Shown here: positions 1 through 8,053 of the stretch, piece after piece
Layout: every line of letters starts with the position of its first letter
Position numbering within the stretch: the first letter of the stretch is position 1
Assembly (NCBI GenBank): GCA_030068145.1
Contig: JAPJBO010000094.1
Coordinates: 248,001-312,000 of the forward strand
DNA: 64,000 nt
DNA from: Diplonema papillatum
Lineage: Eukaryota > Euglenozoa > Diplonemea > Diplonemida > Diplonemidae
Direction: 5' to 3'
Notes under the pieces: model-generated
Told to the model about the DNA's origin: nothing
Database searches by the model: none
The model's input: the letters and a program-made list of their open reading frames with translations, nothing else
Made by a program: the position numbers and the translations under genes

Positions 1-1660
1 TTTGCACACACACTGACCAGCAGATATGCAAGGGCGGGCTTCGCAGTGCTTGGTGATCGGAAGTGGGGGGCATTCTTGAATCCTTAACTGCGATCCACCT
101 GCTGTTGGTCCGAATTGCAATCAAGCACTGCGTGAACAATGCCGGTGTGCCCTTTCCCTCAGTGAAACCGCAAAGCTCTCTTTCCCACCTTAGAATGAAC
201 CCCCCCGGGCACACGAACCAGGGAAGCAAAGGTGAACTTCGTTGTCGGGAGAGGCAGTGCTTGGTGCTCTGCACGAGGACTTCTTTCTGTGATAGAGCCG
301 TCTCGCCCGGCCCGGCTAAGAATGAGTCTTTGCTGATCAGTAAGACATCCTCCTTCTGTTGGAACGGCGTCGCTGAAATGGGCTGACACGCACGACAACT
401 AGATACGCAAACATGGACCTTATCACCACCTCCGAACAAACCCGAAACCCACCGCGTTTCTTCCTTTTTTGTCTGTTGATTCTAGATTTTTTTTGCACCC
501 AAAAGGAAAAGAAATGCAACATCCTCTTTTTTTTAAAAGATTATATCCACTCAATTGAGAACCGGTCTCACACACACACACACACAACAAACGAGGCGGA
601 AAAGGAGGGGGTCTCAATCGTATTGGTGGTTCAGGCAACCGTTTCTAGACGAAGAAAAAGGGCGGGAGGGGGGGCGGGGATGCCTCTTCTTTTGACGTTT
701 TCGCATAGACACAAAGATAGCTCAAAGCATCTGCAGAATAACACGAAAAGCCTCTTGGCAAACCCCCGTTTTCACATTTCTTCCTTTGGATGGGCAGCGC
801 CGGGTTCCCTCTCGTTTCTTATCCGTGGGCTTGTGCAACTCGAACGGCACCTGAGAACGCGGAACACCTCCTTACTTGAGGGCCGGGGCAGGGCTATAGG
901 CTCTCGTGGCAATCGGGAAAGCCTTGTGCAAGAAAATGACCTTTTTTCTTGCCGAATCCACAGCGATTCCATTTTTCTTACTAATGGCCCGTTCAATCCA
1001 TTAAAGAAGGCCGCCCGGATACTTCAGAATCGCATCCGGAATCTCAAGCGAACTTCAACACTGAAAACTCTAAAACACCCGACTTTATGATAAACCTCGA
1101 GAAGCGCTAAAACTACTCCGAACCTGACCCCTGGCCCAAAACCGAGGGCACGGCGCGCGTCCTCCGTTGTCATTCTGTAGCAGTACGAAGAGAAGCACTC
1201 GAAAGAGTCTAGCAGTGAGGAGACTGGAAACTCCCCGGAGGGATGACCCCCGCACTCTAACTCGCCTCTCTCTCATTCTGGTTGAATACCTGTCCCATTC
1301 TGCGGGCTGCTTAGTATCCGAGTGATATGTGTTGTATCTCCGAGATTTCTGGGGTGTCGGCCAATATGAGAAAATGACCAGTCTCTACGGTAGGATGGCG
1401 GAGCCCAGCCTCAGAAGTTGGAGTTAAAATCTGGGGCTTCACACCCGCAAAGCGAATGTGCTGCAACCAAAACTCGTGTACACGTACACCCGAAAAGCAG
1501 GGGAGAGGCGCACCCTTTTTAGCTCCAGTTCCTGAGGCTGGACCCCACCGTGTAGGATGCCAAACGGGAGGGAGAGGAGAGCCTCGAGGATACCCGCCTC
1601 TGTGTCTCTGTGTAGCTTCCCGAGTCCTACGGTTCTTTTCAGTGCCAACGCTACTCTTTC
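1..1660. other. Intergenic, no gene recognised
   Basis: Open frames here are low in complexity, overlap on both strands and show no family signature, so I call no gene. There is a short CA run near 572-590, a G-rich run near 662-680, and copies of dispersed repeats. Around 1005-1085 is a motif (CCGGA, then CTCAAGCGAACTT, then CACTCTAAA) seen again near 28575, 48870 and 51600. At 1438-1560 is a copy of the family best seen at 39930-40040. Confidence 0.5.
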
Positions 1661-1680
1661 TATAACCTACATATAAAAGG
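1661..1680 (+). promoter_or_regulatory. TATA-like sequence upstream of element A1
   Basis: Two AT-rich boxes (TATAACC and ATATAAAAGG) sit 22-40 bases before the first ATG of the upstream reading frame of element A1, in an otherwise GC-rich stretch. A similar box (CTATATAAAAG) precedes the cytochrome b5 reductase region. Promoter function is inferred from composition and position only; it could be chance. Confidence 0.2.
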
Positions 1681-1701
1681 TGTCCCGGGAAAAGCCGGCG
1701 G

Positions 1702-2001
1702 ATGCGGCTGCCGACGGCGGAGGTGGACGAGCTACCGCAGCCGGCGGCCCCGCCAGCGGACGCGGCCGGACAGAAGAAGAGGAAGACGCCGGAGCCGGCA
1801 GCGGACGAGCCGGAACCCGCTGGGGACGATGTCCCAATGGACGGTGCAGAGGCGGGCGGGCACGTCCACGCCTTCGGGAGCCCGGCGAAGGCCACCACCG
1901 GCTTCTCCTGCGCCCTATGCGGGAAGAAGAAAGCGAAGGGCCAGATCCGCACGACATGCGAGGGCTGCAACGTCGGCGCGTGCAAGGCGTGTGCGGGTTG
2001 A
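1702..2001 (+). CDS. Small zinc-ribbon protein, in frame with the downstream polyprotein
   Basis: The 99-residue product has an acidic, Pro/Ala-rich first half with a basic patch (KKRK) and a C-terminal six-cysteine ribbon: C70-x2-C73-x12-C86-x2-C89-x4-C94-x2-C97. This spacing, with a preceding HVHAFGSP and an RTT before the third Cys, resembles the C-terminal cysteine-rich domain of piggyBac-type (DDE_Tnp_1_7) transposases; no transposase core is present. It ends at TGA (1999-2001). The same frame stays open for 16 codons after the stop and reaches the polyprotein ATG at 2050, so readthrough would join the two. It could be an N-terminal part of the retroelement protein, a separate small ORF1, or a captured transposase tail. 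Confidence 0.5.
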   Translation: MRLPTAEVDELPQPAAPPADAAGQKKRKTPEPAADEPEPAGDDVPMDGAEAGGHVHAFGSPAKATTGFSCALCGKKKAKGQIRTTCEGCNVGACKACAG

Positions 2002-2049
2002 CTGCCACCGCGACCCGTCCCCGGCGCCAGTTGTGGCCCCGCCAGGCCG

Positions 2050-5000
2050 ATGCAGGCCGCCCAGCGCGTGAGTCCCAGCACGCAGTTCGACGATGGAGCA
2101 GGCGAAGGTGGTGGCGATCCCTCTTCTTCTTCTTCTTCTTTTTGCCCCCCTCTCTCCCACAACGCGCCAGGCCTCATTAGCCCGGGAAATTTACCCGCAG
2201 CGCACAAACAATCCCCCCACAAAGGCCAGCGTGCCTGCGGGGGGGGCCCTGTCAGGGTGGAGGGAGCAATCCCCGGACTAAGCTTCCAGACGATCCCTCG
2301 GGATCTTCTGGACAGACTGAGCCGAGTACCCGAGCTCGGGCCGAAAGCCACTTGGAGGAGGCTGGGGGGAGAACAAAGCAGAGAGACCCAGCAGTGGGGA
2401 CACGCCTACCGACAGGGCGGACCCCCGGTCAGACTGGAACGGGGTATCCCCGAGGGGCCCCTGAAAGAAGCGGCGGATCTCATACGTGACCGCCTCGGGT
2501 GGGAACCGGACCAGTTGCTGGCCAACTGGTACCGGAGGGGAGTGGGGATCAACCCCCACAAAGACCAGAGAGAACTGGGTCCGAGGGTAGCGACCATATC
2601 GCTCTTGAGCGACACGGTCATGGAGTGGGAGAGGGGGAGCCGGAGAGTGAGAACCCCCCTGCCGGTCGGCACACTGTGCCACATGGAAGGCGAGGCCAGG
2701 AGCCTGTGGACACACGGGATTCGTCCCGATGATGTCGCACGCGACCGGGTCTCGCTCACCTACAGGGCCGTGCGCGAGGCCGCCTCCCAACGTTTGCAAG
2801 GCCGGGACACCCCGCAAGAAACTCCCCCCATGCCCCCCCCGCCCCGCCCTCAGGCGTCCTCCCCACCCCCCCAGCAACAGTTCAGCCCCGCGCCACGTAC
2901 TGACTTGTGTAATCGCCAAAGAACTCTTATATCTATTAAGGAAACTACTAGACAGCAGCTGTTAAGCGCTGGAGACATCGAACAGAACCCGGGCCCCGGC
3001 CGCACGGAGATGAAGTTCGCGACGTTGAACGTAACTAGCTTACTTCAATATCTCCCAGCGGCCGACGCGGTGGAAGCGGATCTTCTCTGCTGCCAGGAGG
3101 TGACACTCCTTCCGTGCAAACGGGCGCAGGTGGAGGAATACCTGCGGAAATGGTGCTGCCACTGGGGCCTGCCGCCTCCCGGAAGACTCTGTAGGAACTC
3201 CGGTAGTCGCTCGACGGTGAACGCCGCGAACGGAGGGCTCTCCACTCTAGTACTGAGACCGATACCGGCGTACGATACGATGACGGCGCTCTCGCACGCA
3301 GCAATACGGTCCCCGGACCGAGTGAGCCATACGGTAGTAGCAACAGGGGCAGGCAACACGTTCGTGCACGTGTTCAATGTCTACTGCCCTTCCGGAAACG
3401 GGAGGGCGGAGAGCGAGGAGCGTGAGGACATGCTGGAGAAGATCCTCTTCGCAGCGGCAGATAGCCTCGGTGACGTCCCCATAATGGTGATGGGTGACCT
3501 GAACACAGAAGAAGACCGGTCCCCTGTGCTGCGGAAGGCACTAAGGAACGGATGGTCCGACGCAGCGGAACTGCACCATGCGCGTACCGGTGACACACCA
3601 CCACCACCGACCTTTACCAGCGCCCGGACGACAGGCACGAGGATCGACCGCATACTCCTCAACCGAATAACGACGGGGGCTTTTCGTCAATGCGTCACCA
3701 CCGCGGTGAACGTGCCGGGACACCGGCTCGTGACAATGACCCTGGACATTGCGGCGCTGCGCCAAATCGTGTGGCGATTTAAAGTACCGCGGGAAATCCC
3801 TACCGAGGGGGGACCCAAGTGGGGCCTCTCGGACACAGAAGCTAACAGGGAAGCCGTACAGAGACTGACCAACTCCGATTTCGCAGAACGGCTGGCAGCA
3901 CAGCGAGTGGAAGAGGCCTGGCTCGAGTGGTCACGAGTCAGTGAGCAGTACTTGCAGGATGCCTTCGGAATCCCTGCGGAAGAAAGGGGAAGGAGTACCG
4001 GCCGGGGGATAAAGACGTCGCCTAAGAGAGTCTGTATCACGGCAAGCACTGCGAGCGACGGGTCGGGGGCGGCGAACAGCAGGCAGCTACGGCTCCGGAA
4101 AGCCATCCACAGGATGGAACGCATCTGCAGCTACCTTGCGCAGCGACGCGGGCCGGAGGCAGTTCCGCATGAAGTATCCCGTTGCTGGCAGAACAGCAGA
4201 CGGCTGGCACAGGCGTGCATGAAAGATGGCCAAGGGACAGAAGGATTCCCGGATCATGAGGAGGCGAAGCAGCTTCTCACGGCATTGCGGGAAGAGACGA
4301 GTAGACTCGGAAGGGAAGGATCGGCGGCCAGGTTTACGAAGTACCGAGACAAGCTGAACGAGAGGGCCGATGCGAGCAGACGATGTCTGACAACCATCTG
4401 CGCCGGACGCGCTGAGCCGTCGGGGGTGTTGCGAACGGGGGCGGGAGTGACTGCAAATGTTGACGAGATGGACGAGGCGCTGAACACTGCGTGGGACCCT
4501 ATCCTGCGTAAGTACAAGGACGGGCCAGAGCCGGAGTACGAGCCGTTTCGGGATCGGTTCCAGGATCACATCGGCCCACACTTGATGGAAGCCGGAACAA
4601 TCACGGGGGAGGAGCTGCGAATTCTGCTGAGGAAGAAGCCGAAGAAAAGCGCGTCAGGGGTGGATGGCTGGCGCATGGCTGAACTGCGGGAGTTGCCGCT
4701 CCCCCTGCTGAATGCACTTGCAGACGTCATGAACCTGGTCGAAGCGACTGGGGACTGGCCGGCAAGCATGACAACTGCGCTGGTGTCGATGGTGCCGAAA
4801 GATGAGAGCCAAGACCCGCTGCACACGAGGCCGATAACCGTCACATCCGCCGTGTACCGCTTGTGGGCCTGCCGCAGGCTTGCGGACATTGTCCTGTGGC
4901 AGGAGGGGTGGATCGAAGAAGGACAGAAAGGCTTTCGGCCGGGCCACCGGATCGAGGACGTCTTGATGGAGATAGGGCTCGAGGTGGAGGACGCCTTGCT

Positions 5001-7983
5001 GGACGGAGAGCCGCTCTACGGAGTGGCGCTGGACTTCCGGAAGTGTTTCGACATGGTCCCGCGAGAGGTAGTGCTACGCCTGGCTGAGGACTTAGGACTG
5101 CACGGTCGGGTTCTCAAGCCGCTGAGGGCGATTTACAGTCTGCTCGCAAGACGCTTCAAGTTGCCGCTAGGGGTGGGCAGGGAGTTTAGTGTGACCAACG
5201 GTATCCTTCAAGGGTGCCCTGTGTCCGTCATACTCATCAATGCCCTGCTGTCGGTAGTGATGAAAGCGGTCAAAAAAGAAGCTGAGGGTGTGAGTCCTAA
5301 GTCGTACGCGGATGATGCCACACTACTGTCCAGGCTGTCGGAGGCCGCACTGCAAAAGGGAGTCGACATTGTTGACGAGTTCTGCACACTCACCGGAATG
5401 CAGCTAAACCTCGAGAAGACCATCGCATTCTCGACGAGGCAGAGGCACCAGTCGACGCTCAGACTCCGAAGCGGAAATGCGCTGCTGCGATTTAGCAAGT
5501 CCGTCACGTGTCTGGGGGCCCTAGTCTCAACGGCGAAGAACAGAAAGGAGAGGTCCGACTCTAAGAGGGTAGAGAGGGCGGCGGCCCTAGCGGAAGGCCT
5601 CCGCCACGCGCCATTCCGGTACGAAAAGCGGGTCCGTATTGTGCAGTCGAATGTGTTGCCGGCAGCGCTATCAGGCTGCTCCTTCGCGCCGGTGTCGAAG
5701 GTGGCGATGAAGCGGTTGACGACGTCGGTGATGGGTCTGATCTGGGGTGGAGCAAACCCGAAGCGCGCGAGAGAAATGGTCCTGAACTTCCAGGAGAAGG
5801 GCCACCTGACGGACCCCGGTACGTGTTTAGCGTACCGGGTGACGACGGCGTTCTACGCGGCGTGCGAGAGGCTGCCGCGACTGCTACCTCTGATGGAGAG
5901 TATCCGGGGGCGGTACGCCGAGGGGGACCAACCCCTCGGCCCAGTCGGGCTGGCGATGAGGAGCATGGAGGAGTGTGGACACATATGGGAGCCTGGGCCC
6001 CTATCTCGCACGCTACGACGGAATGGTGCAGTGTTCGACCCGCTGGCCTCGTCGCCCTCGAAGAGGGGGCACGAAGTGAGGGCGGACCTGAGAACGAGGA
6101 CGTGGGCCCGACTGATGGCGAGAAGGCCAGGATATCAGGGGCTGGAAAGAGCCGACTTGGAGCGCACGAATGCGTTCTGGAAGACGAGGGAATGTTCCGC
6201 GCACACGGCGAAGCTAATTCGAGTTGCGATTGCGGGGGGTGTGAACACGGCGGAGTTCACGTCGCGGATGAGGCAGGCCGGAGCTGAGCCGCAGGCGCCC
6301 AGCTGCAAGCACTGTGGGAGCGGCGTGACGGAGAACGAACAGCATATCTACTGGGACTGCGACGCATACTCACACATTCGCCGGCGGGAAGCACACGCCG
6401 GGCTGATGGCGGCCAACCGAACCGAGTGGCCCCGATGCACGCTGGAACATGGTGTGGTTGTACCGGGGAACGCCCACTTATCGAGGCGGCTCCAGGAGAT
6501 GATGGCTGAAATCCTTGCGGAACGTGCAGGGCTCGAAGCACGTGGCTGGGTAGCCAGGAACCCCACGACCCCCTGGTCGAGAGCGGATGCGATGCCTGCC
6601 GAGAAATTTGACCACCCCTTTGCGCGGATTGCCCCGGCATGGACGTGGGAGCGAAACAAGACCTGGGGACTACCGACGTTTTATGCGTTGGTAGCGTGGC
6701 TGTCTGACATGCAGTGGACCGAGAGCGGGCAGGCGTCAATGCTAGAGCTTGCGATCGACTTTGAACTCTTCTCGGGCCTCAGCATGCCGCTGCACGGGAA
6801 TGCGCCGAAGGGGGTGAGAGAACGGGGAAACGTCCTGCGCTGCATGATGAGCGCGTTGGACAAGCTGGCGGCACAGCAAGGGCTGGGAAGCTGCATGAGA
6901 GGGGAGAGGGTGTGCCCGACGACGTCGCTGTCGTTCATGGGCATCTCGGGGATATCGGGTGTACGGCCCAGGCCACGCTTTCGCGAGGCACACACGGGGA
7001 CGATACTTGAGGAACAAGTGAAAGGAAGCGATGTAGGGACGCAGTGCCCGGCGTACCCTGACTGGACGATCGGGAGAGCGGCGAGGTGGGCCCTGCCTGC
7101 CCCACCACAACTGCACCCAGACCCCGTGCATATGCCGGGTGTCGGAGTAGAGAAGGCACTCGTCACGTGCGCGACCCATCACAAAGGGAAGTGTGAGGCG
7201 TGCAGAGCACTCGTCCGAAGGGACGTGCCCACGGTAGAGATGTGCTGCCGGCACCATCACCACGCGAACGATGGGCAGCCGATCGCGGTGTGCACAGAGC
7301 ACAGCACGACGAAATGCGGCGAGTGCAAGACGGCGGCGGCGTGTTGCCGCAGCGGGCATCATGCCTGCCGCACGCATGGCAGAGGAACCTGCCAAGAGTG
7401 CAGGAGGCTCCCTACGCTGACGCAGAGGAGACCGGCGGCATGCTGCCGCCGCGGCCACCACCAGTCCAACGAACCGAACGCCCCGGCAACCCCCGGACAC
7501 AGCAAAAAGAAGAAGAGGCCCTCCTCACCCACCCAGGTGGGCGTACAACGAGAAACACCGGCGGGAAAGCGCGCGGCGCAGGCACCGCCCGCCGTGGTGA
7601 AGCAGAAGACGGCGACGACCGGACGGGCGGCCAAGAGGCCGCCACCAACGCCAGGGACCGGCGAACGACCAGCGTTGAAGAAGAGGGTGCTCGGCACCCC
7701 GAAGGAGAGCCCGATCGCCGGCCGCAAGCGGAAGAAGGCGAAGGCGACCACACCCGAGTCAGGGGTGCAACGAAAAAAGAAGAAGGCCCTTAAAGCAAGC
7801 GGCTACCAGAAACGTCCGACGTCCCCAAGCACTCCAGTGCCCTCGAGAGTGAAAAACGTGCAAGCCTGTCCGCACCTGTGCCCCCCCACGCAATCTCCAG
7901 AACCGCAAGAAAGCCCAGCGCCCCTGGCGCCACAAGTACTCGACCTTGACGACGCAATGACAGGTGACGACGTCATAAAGTAA
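2050..7983 (+). CDS. Retrotransposon A1 polyprotein: AlkB-like dioxygenase, 2A, APE endonuclease, reverse transcriptase
   Basis: The 1977-residue product reads in order as follows. Residues ~75-240 are an AlkB-like 2OG-Fe(II) oxygenase with iron ligands H170-x-D172 and H222 (WTHGI) and arginines R233/R239 in the RVSLTYR segment. A 2A motif follows (GDIEQNPGP, NPGP at 313-316), expected to release the dioxygenase from the rest during translation. An APE endonuclease spans ~321-565 (GDLN at 482-485, GHR near 557). The reverse transcriptase spans ~870-1120 (catalytic D995 in ALDFRKCFD, YADD at 1086-1089). A CCHC finger is C1419-x2-C1422-x9-H1432-x4-C1437. A Cys/His-rich array occupies ~1707-1805 and a Lys/Arg-rich tail suggests nuclear localisation. 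Target-primed reverse transcription is the expected mechanism. The AlkB substrate is unknown; it might repair alkylated element RNA or DNA (inference). Confidence 0.9.
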   Translation: MQAAQRVSPSTQFDDGAGEGGGDPSSSSSSFCPPLSHNAPGLISPGNLPAAHKQSPHKGQRACGGGPVRVEGAIPGLSFQTIPRDLLDRLSRVPELGPKATWRRLGGEQSRETQQWGHAYRQGGPPVRLERGIPEGPLKEAADLIRDRLGWEPDQLLANWYRRGVGINPHKDQRELGPRVATISLLSDTVMEWERGSRRVRTPLPVGTLCHMEGEARSLWTHGIRPDDVARDRVSLTYRAVREAASQRLQGRDTPQETPPMPPPPRPQASSPPPQQQFSPAPRTDLCNRQRTLISIKETTRQQLLSAGDIEQNPGPGRTEMKFATLNVTSLLQYLPAADAVEADLLCCQEVTLLPCKRAQVEEYLRKWCCHWGLPPPGRLCRNSGSRSTVNAANGGLSTLVLRPIPAYDTMTALSHAAIRSPDRVSHTVVATGAGNTFVHVFNVYCPSGNGRAESEEREDMLEKILFAAADSLGDVPIMVMGDLNTEEDRSPVLRKALRNGWSDAAELHHARTGDTPPPPTFTSARTTGTRIDRILLNRITTGAFRQCVTTAVNVPGHRLVTMTLDIAALRQIVWRFKVPREIPTEGGPKWGLSDTEANREAVQRLTNSDFAERLAAQRVEEAWLEWSRVSEQYLQDAFGIPAEERGRSTGRGIKTSPKRVCITASTASDGSGAANSRQLRLRKAIHRMERICSYLAQRRGPEAVPHEVSRCWQNSRRLAQACMKDGQGTEGFPDHEEAKQLLTALREETSRLGREGSAARFTKYRDKLNERADASRRCLTTICAGRAEPSGVLRTGAGVTANVDEMDEALNTAWDPILRKYKDGPEPEYEPFRDRFQDHIGPHLMEAGTITGEELRILLRKKPKKSASGVDGWRMAELRELPLPLLNALADVMNLVEATGDWPASMTTALVSMVPKDESQDPLHTRPITVTSAVYRLWACRRLADIVLWQEGWIEEGQKGFRPGHRIEDVLMEIGLEVEDALLDGEPLYGVALDFRKCFDMVPREVVLRLAEDLGLHGRVLKPLRAIYSLLARRFKLPLGVGREFSVTNGILQGCPVSVILINALLSVVMKAVKKEAEGVSPKSYADDATLLSRLSEAALQKGVDIVDEFCTLTGMQLNLEKTIAFSTRQRHQSTLRLRSGNALLRFSKSVTCLGALVSTAKNRKERSDSKRVERAAALAEGLRHAPFRYEKRVRIVQSNVLPAALSGCSFAPVSKVAMKRLTTSVMGLIWGGANPKRAREMVLNFQEKGHLTDPGTCLAYRVTTAFYAACERLPRLLPLMESIRGRYAEGDQPLGPVGLAMRSMEECGHIWEPGPLSRTLRRNGAVFDPLASSPSKRGHEVRADLRTRTWARLMARRPGYQGLERADLERTNAFWKTRECSAHTAKLIRVAIAGGVNTAEFTSRMRQAGAEPQAPSCKHCGSGVTENEQHIYWDCDAYSHIRRREAHAGLMAANRTEWPRCTLEHGVVVPGNAHLSRRLQEMMAEILAERAGLEARGWVARNPTTPWSRADAMPAEKFDHPFARIAPAWTWERNKTWGLPTFYALVAWLSDMQWTESGQASMLELAIDFELFSGLSMPLHGNAPKGVRERGNVLRCMMSALDKLAAQQGLGSCMRGERVCPTTSLSFMGISGISGVRPRPRFREAHTGTILEEQVKGSDVGTQCPAYPDWTIGRAARWALPAPPQLHPDPVHMPGVGVEKALVTCATHHKGKCEACRALVRRDVPTVEMCCRHHHHANDGQPIAVCTEHSTTKCGECKTAAACCRSGHHACRTHGRGTCQECRRLPTLTQRRPAACCRRGHHQSNEPNAPATPGHSKKKKRPSSPTQVGVQRETPAGKRAAQAPPAVVKQKTATTGRAAKRPPPTPGTGERPALKKRVLGTPKESPIAGRKRKKAKATTPESGVQRKKKKALKASGYQKRPTSPSTPVPSRVKNVQACPHLCPPTQSPEPQESPAPLAPQVLDLDDAMTGDDVIK
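2935..3000 (+). other. 2A ribosome-skipping motif in element A1
   Basis: The frame encodes GDIEQNPGP, matching the 2A core D-[VI]-E-x-N-P-G-P. Skipping between the last Gly and Pro would split the AlkB part from the endonuclease/reverse transcriptase part. The motif is conserved in copy A2 (GDVEQNPGP), although the flanking 30 codons differ more than the rest of the protein. 2A motifs near the N-terminus are known in trypanosome L1Tc/ingi retrotransposons, which fits a euglenozoan host. Confidence 0.9.
7168..7470 (+). other. Three-unit Cys/His array in polyprotein A1
   Basis: Within A1 residues ~1707-1805 the pattern C-x2-H-x4-C-x2-C-x(4-13)-C-C-x3-H occurs three times, often ending HH. The same array is in A2 (12790-13080), and one unit closes the family B polyprotein (48558-48640). 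Metal binding is inferred from the regular Cys/His spacing. I do not recognise a named family. Confidence 0.6.
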
Positions 7984-8001
7984 CCTTAAGCGGCGACACA
8001 A

Positions 8002-8053
8002 TGCATGCTAATCCATGTGGTTCATGTACTTAAAAGAACTCAATGCTTAACGG
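8002..8053 (+). repeat. 3' terminal tail of element A, copy 1
   Basis: This 52-base segment starts TGCATGCTAATCC and ends CTTAACGG. It recurs nearly unchanged at 13626-13677, after the stop codon of A2. Sequence after the two copies differs, so it marks the 3' end of the element. In this copy the next base starts the 5'-truncated A2. Confidence 0.85.

Larger units (their letters stand above)
1702..8053 (+). mobile_element. Non-LTR retrotransposon A1 (AlkB-2A-APE-RT), near full length
   Basis: The element comprises a short zinc-ribbon frame, a 1977-codon polyprotein frame and a short 3' UTR. The 3' end is set by a 52-base tail ending CTTAACGG that recurs after copy A2 (13626-13677). The true 5' end is not visible; I use the first supported coding frame. 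APE endonuclease upstream of the reverse transcriptase places it with APE-type non-LTR elements. No frame break is seen in the polyprotein, so it may be recently active. Confidence 0.85.

Noticed and set aside
413..1090. 225-codon frame near the left edge
   Set aside because: Low-complexity (His/Thr repeats, basic runs), no recognisable domain and no acceptor-like signal.
1311..2351. 346-codon antisense frame
   Set aside because: It overlaps the element A coding start and repeats; biased composition mirrors the opposite strand, with no family signature.
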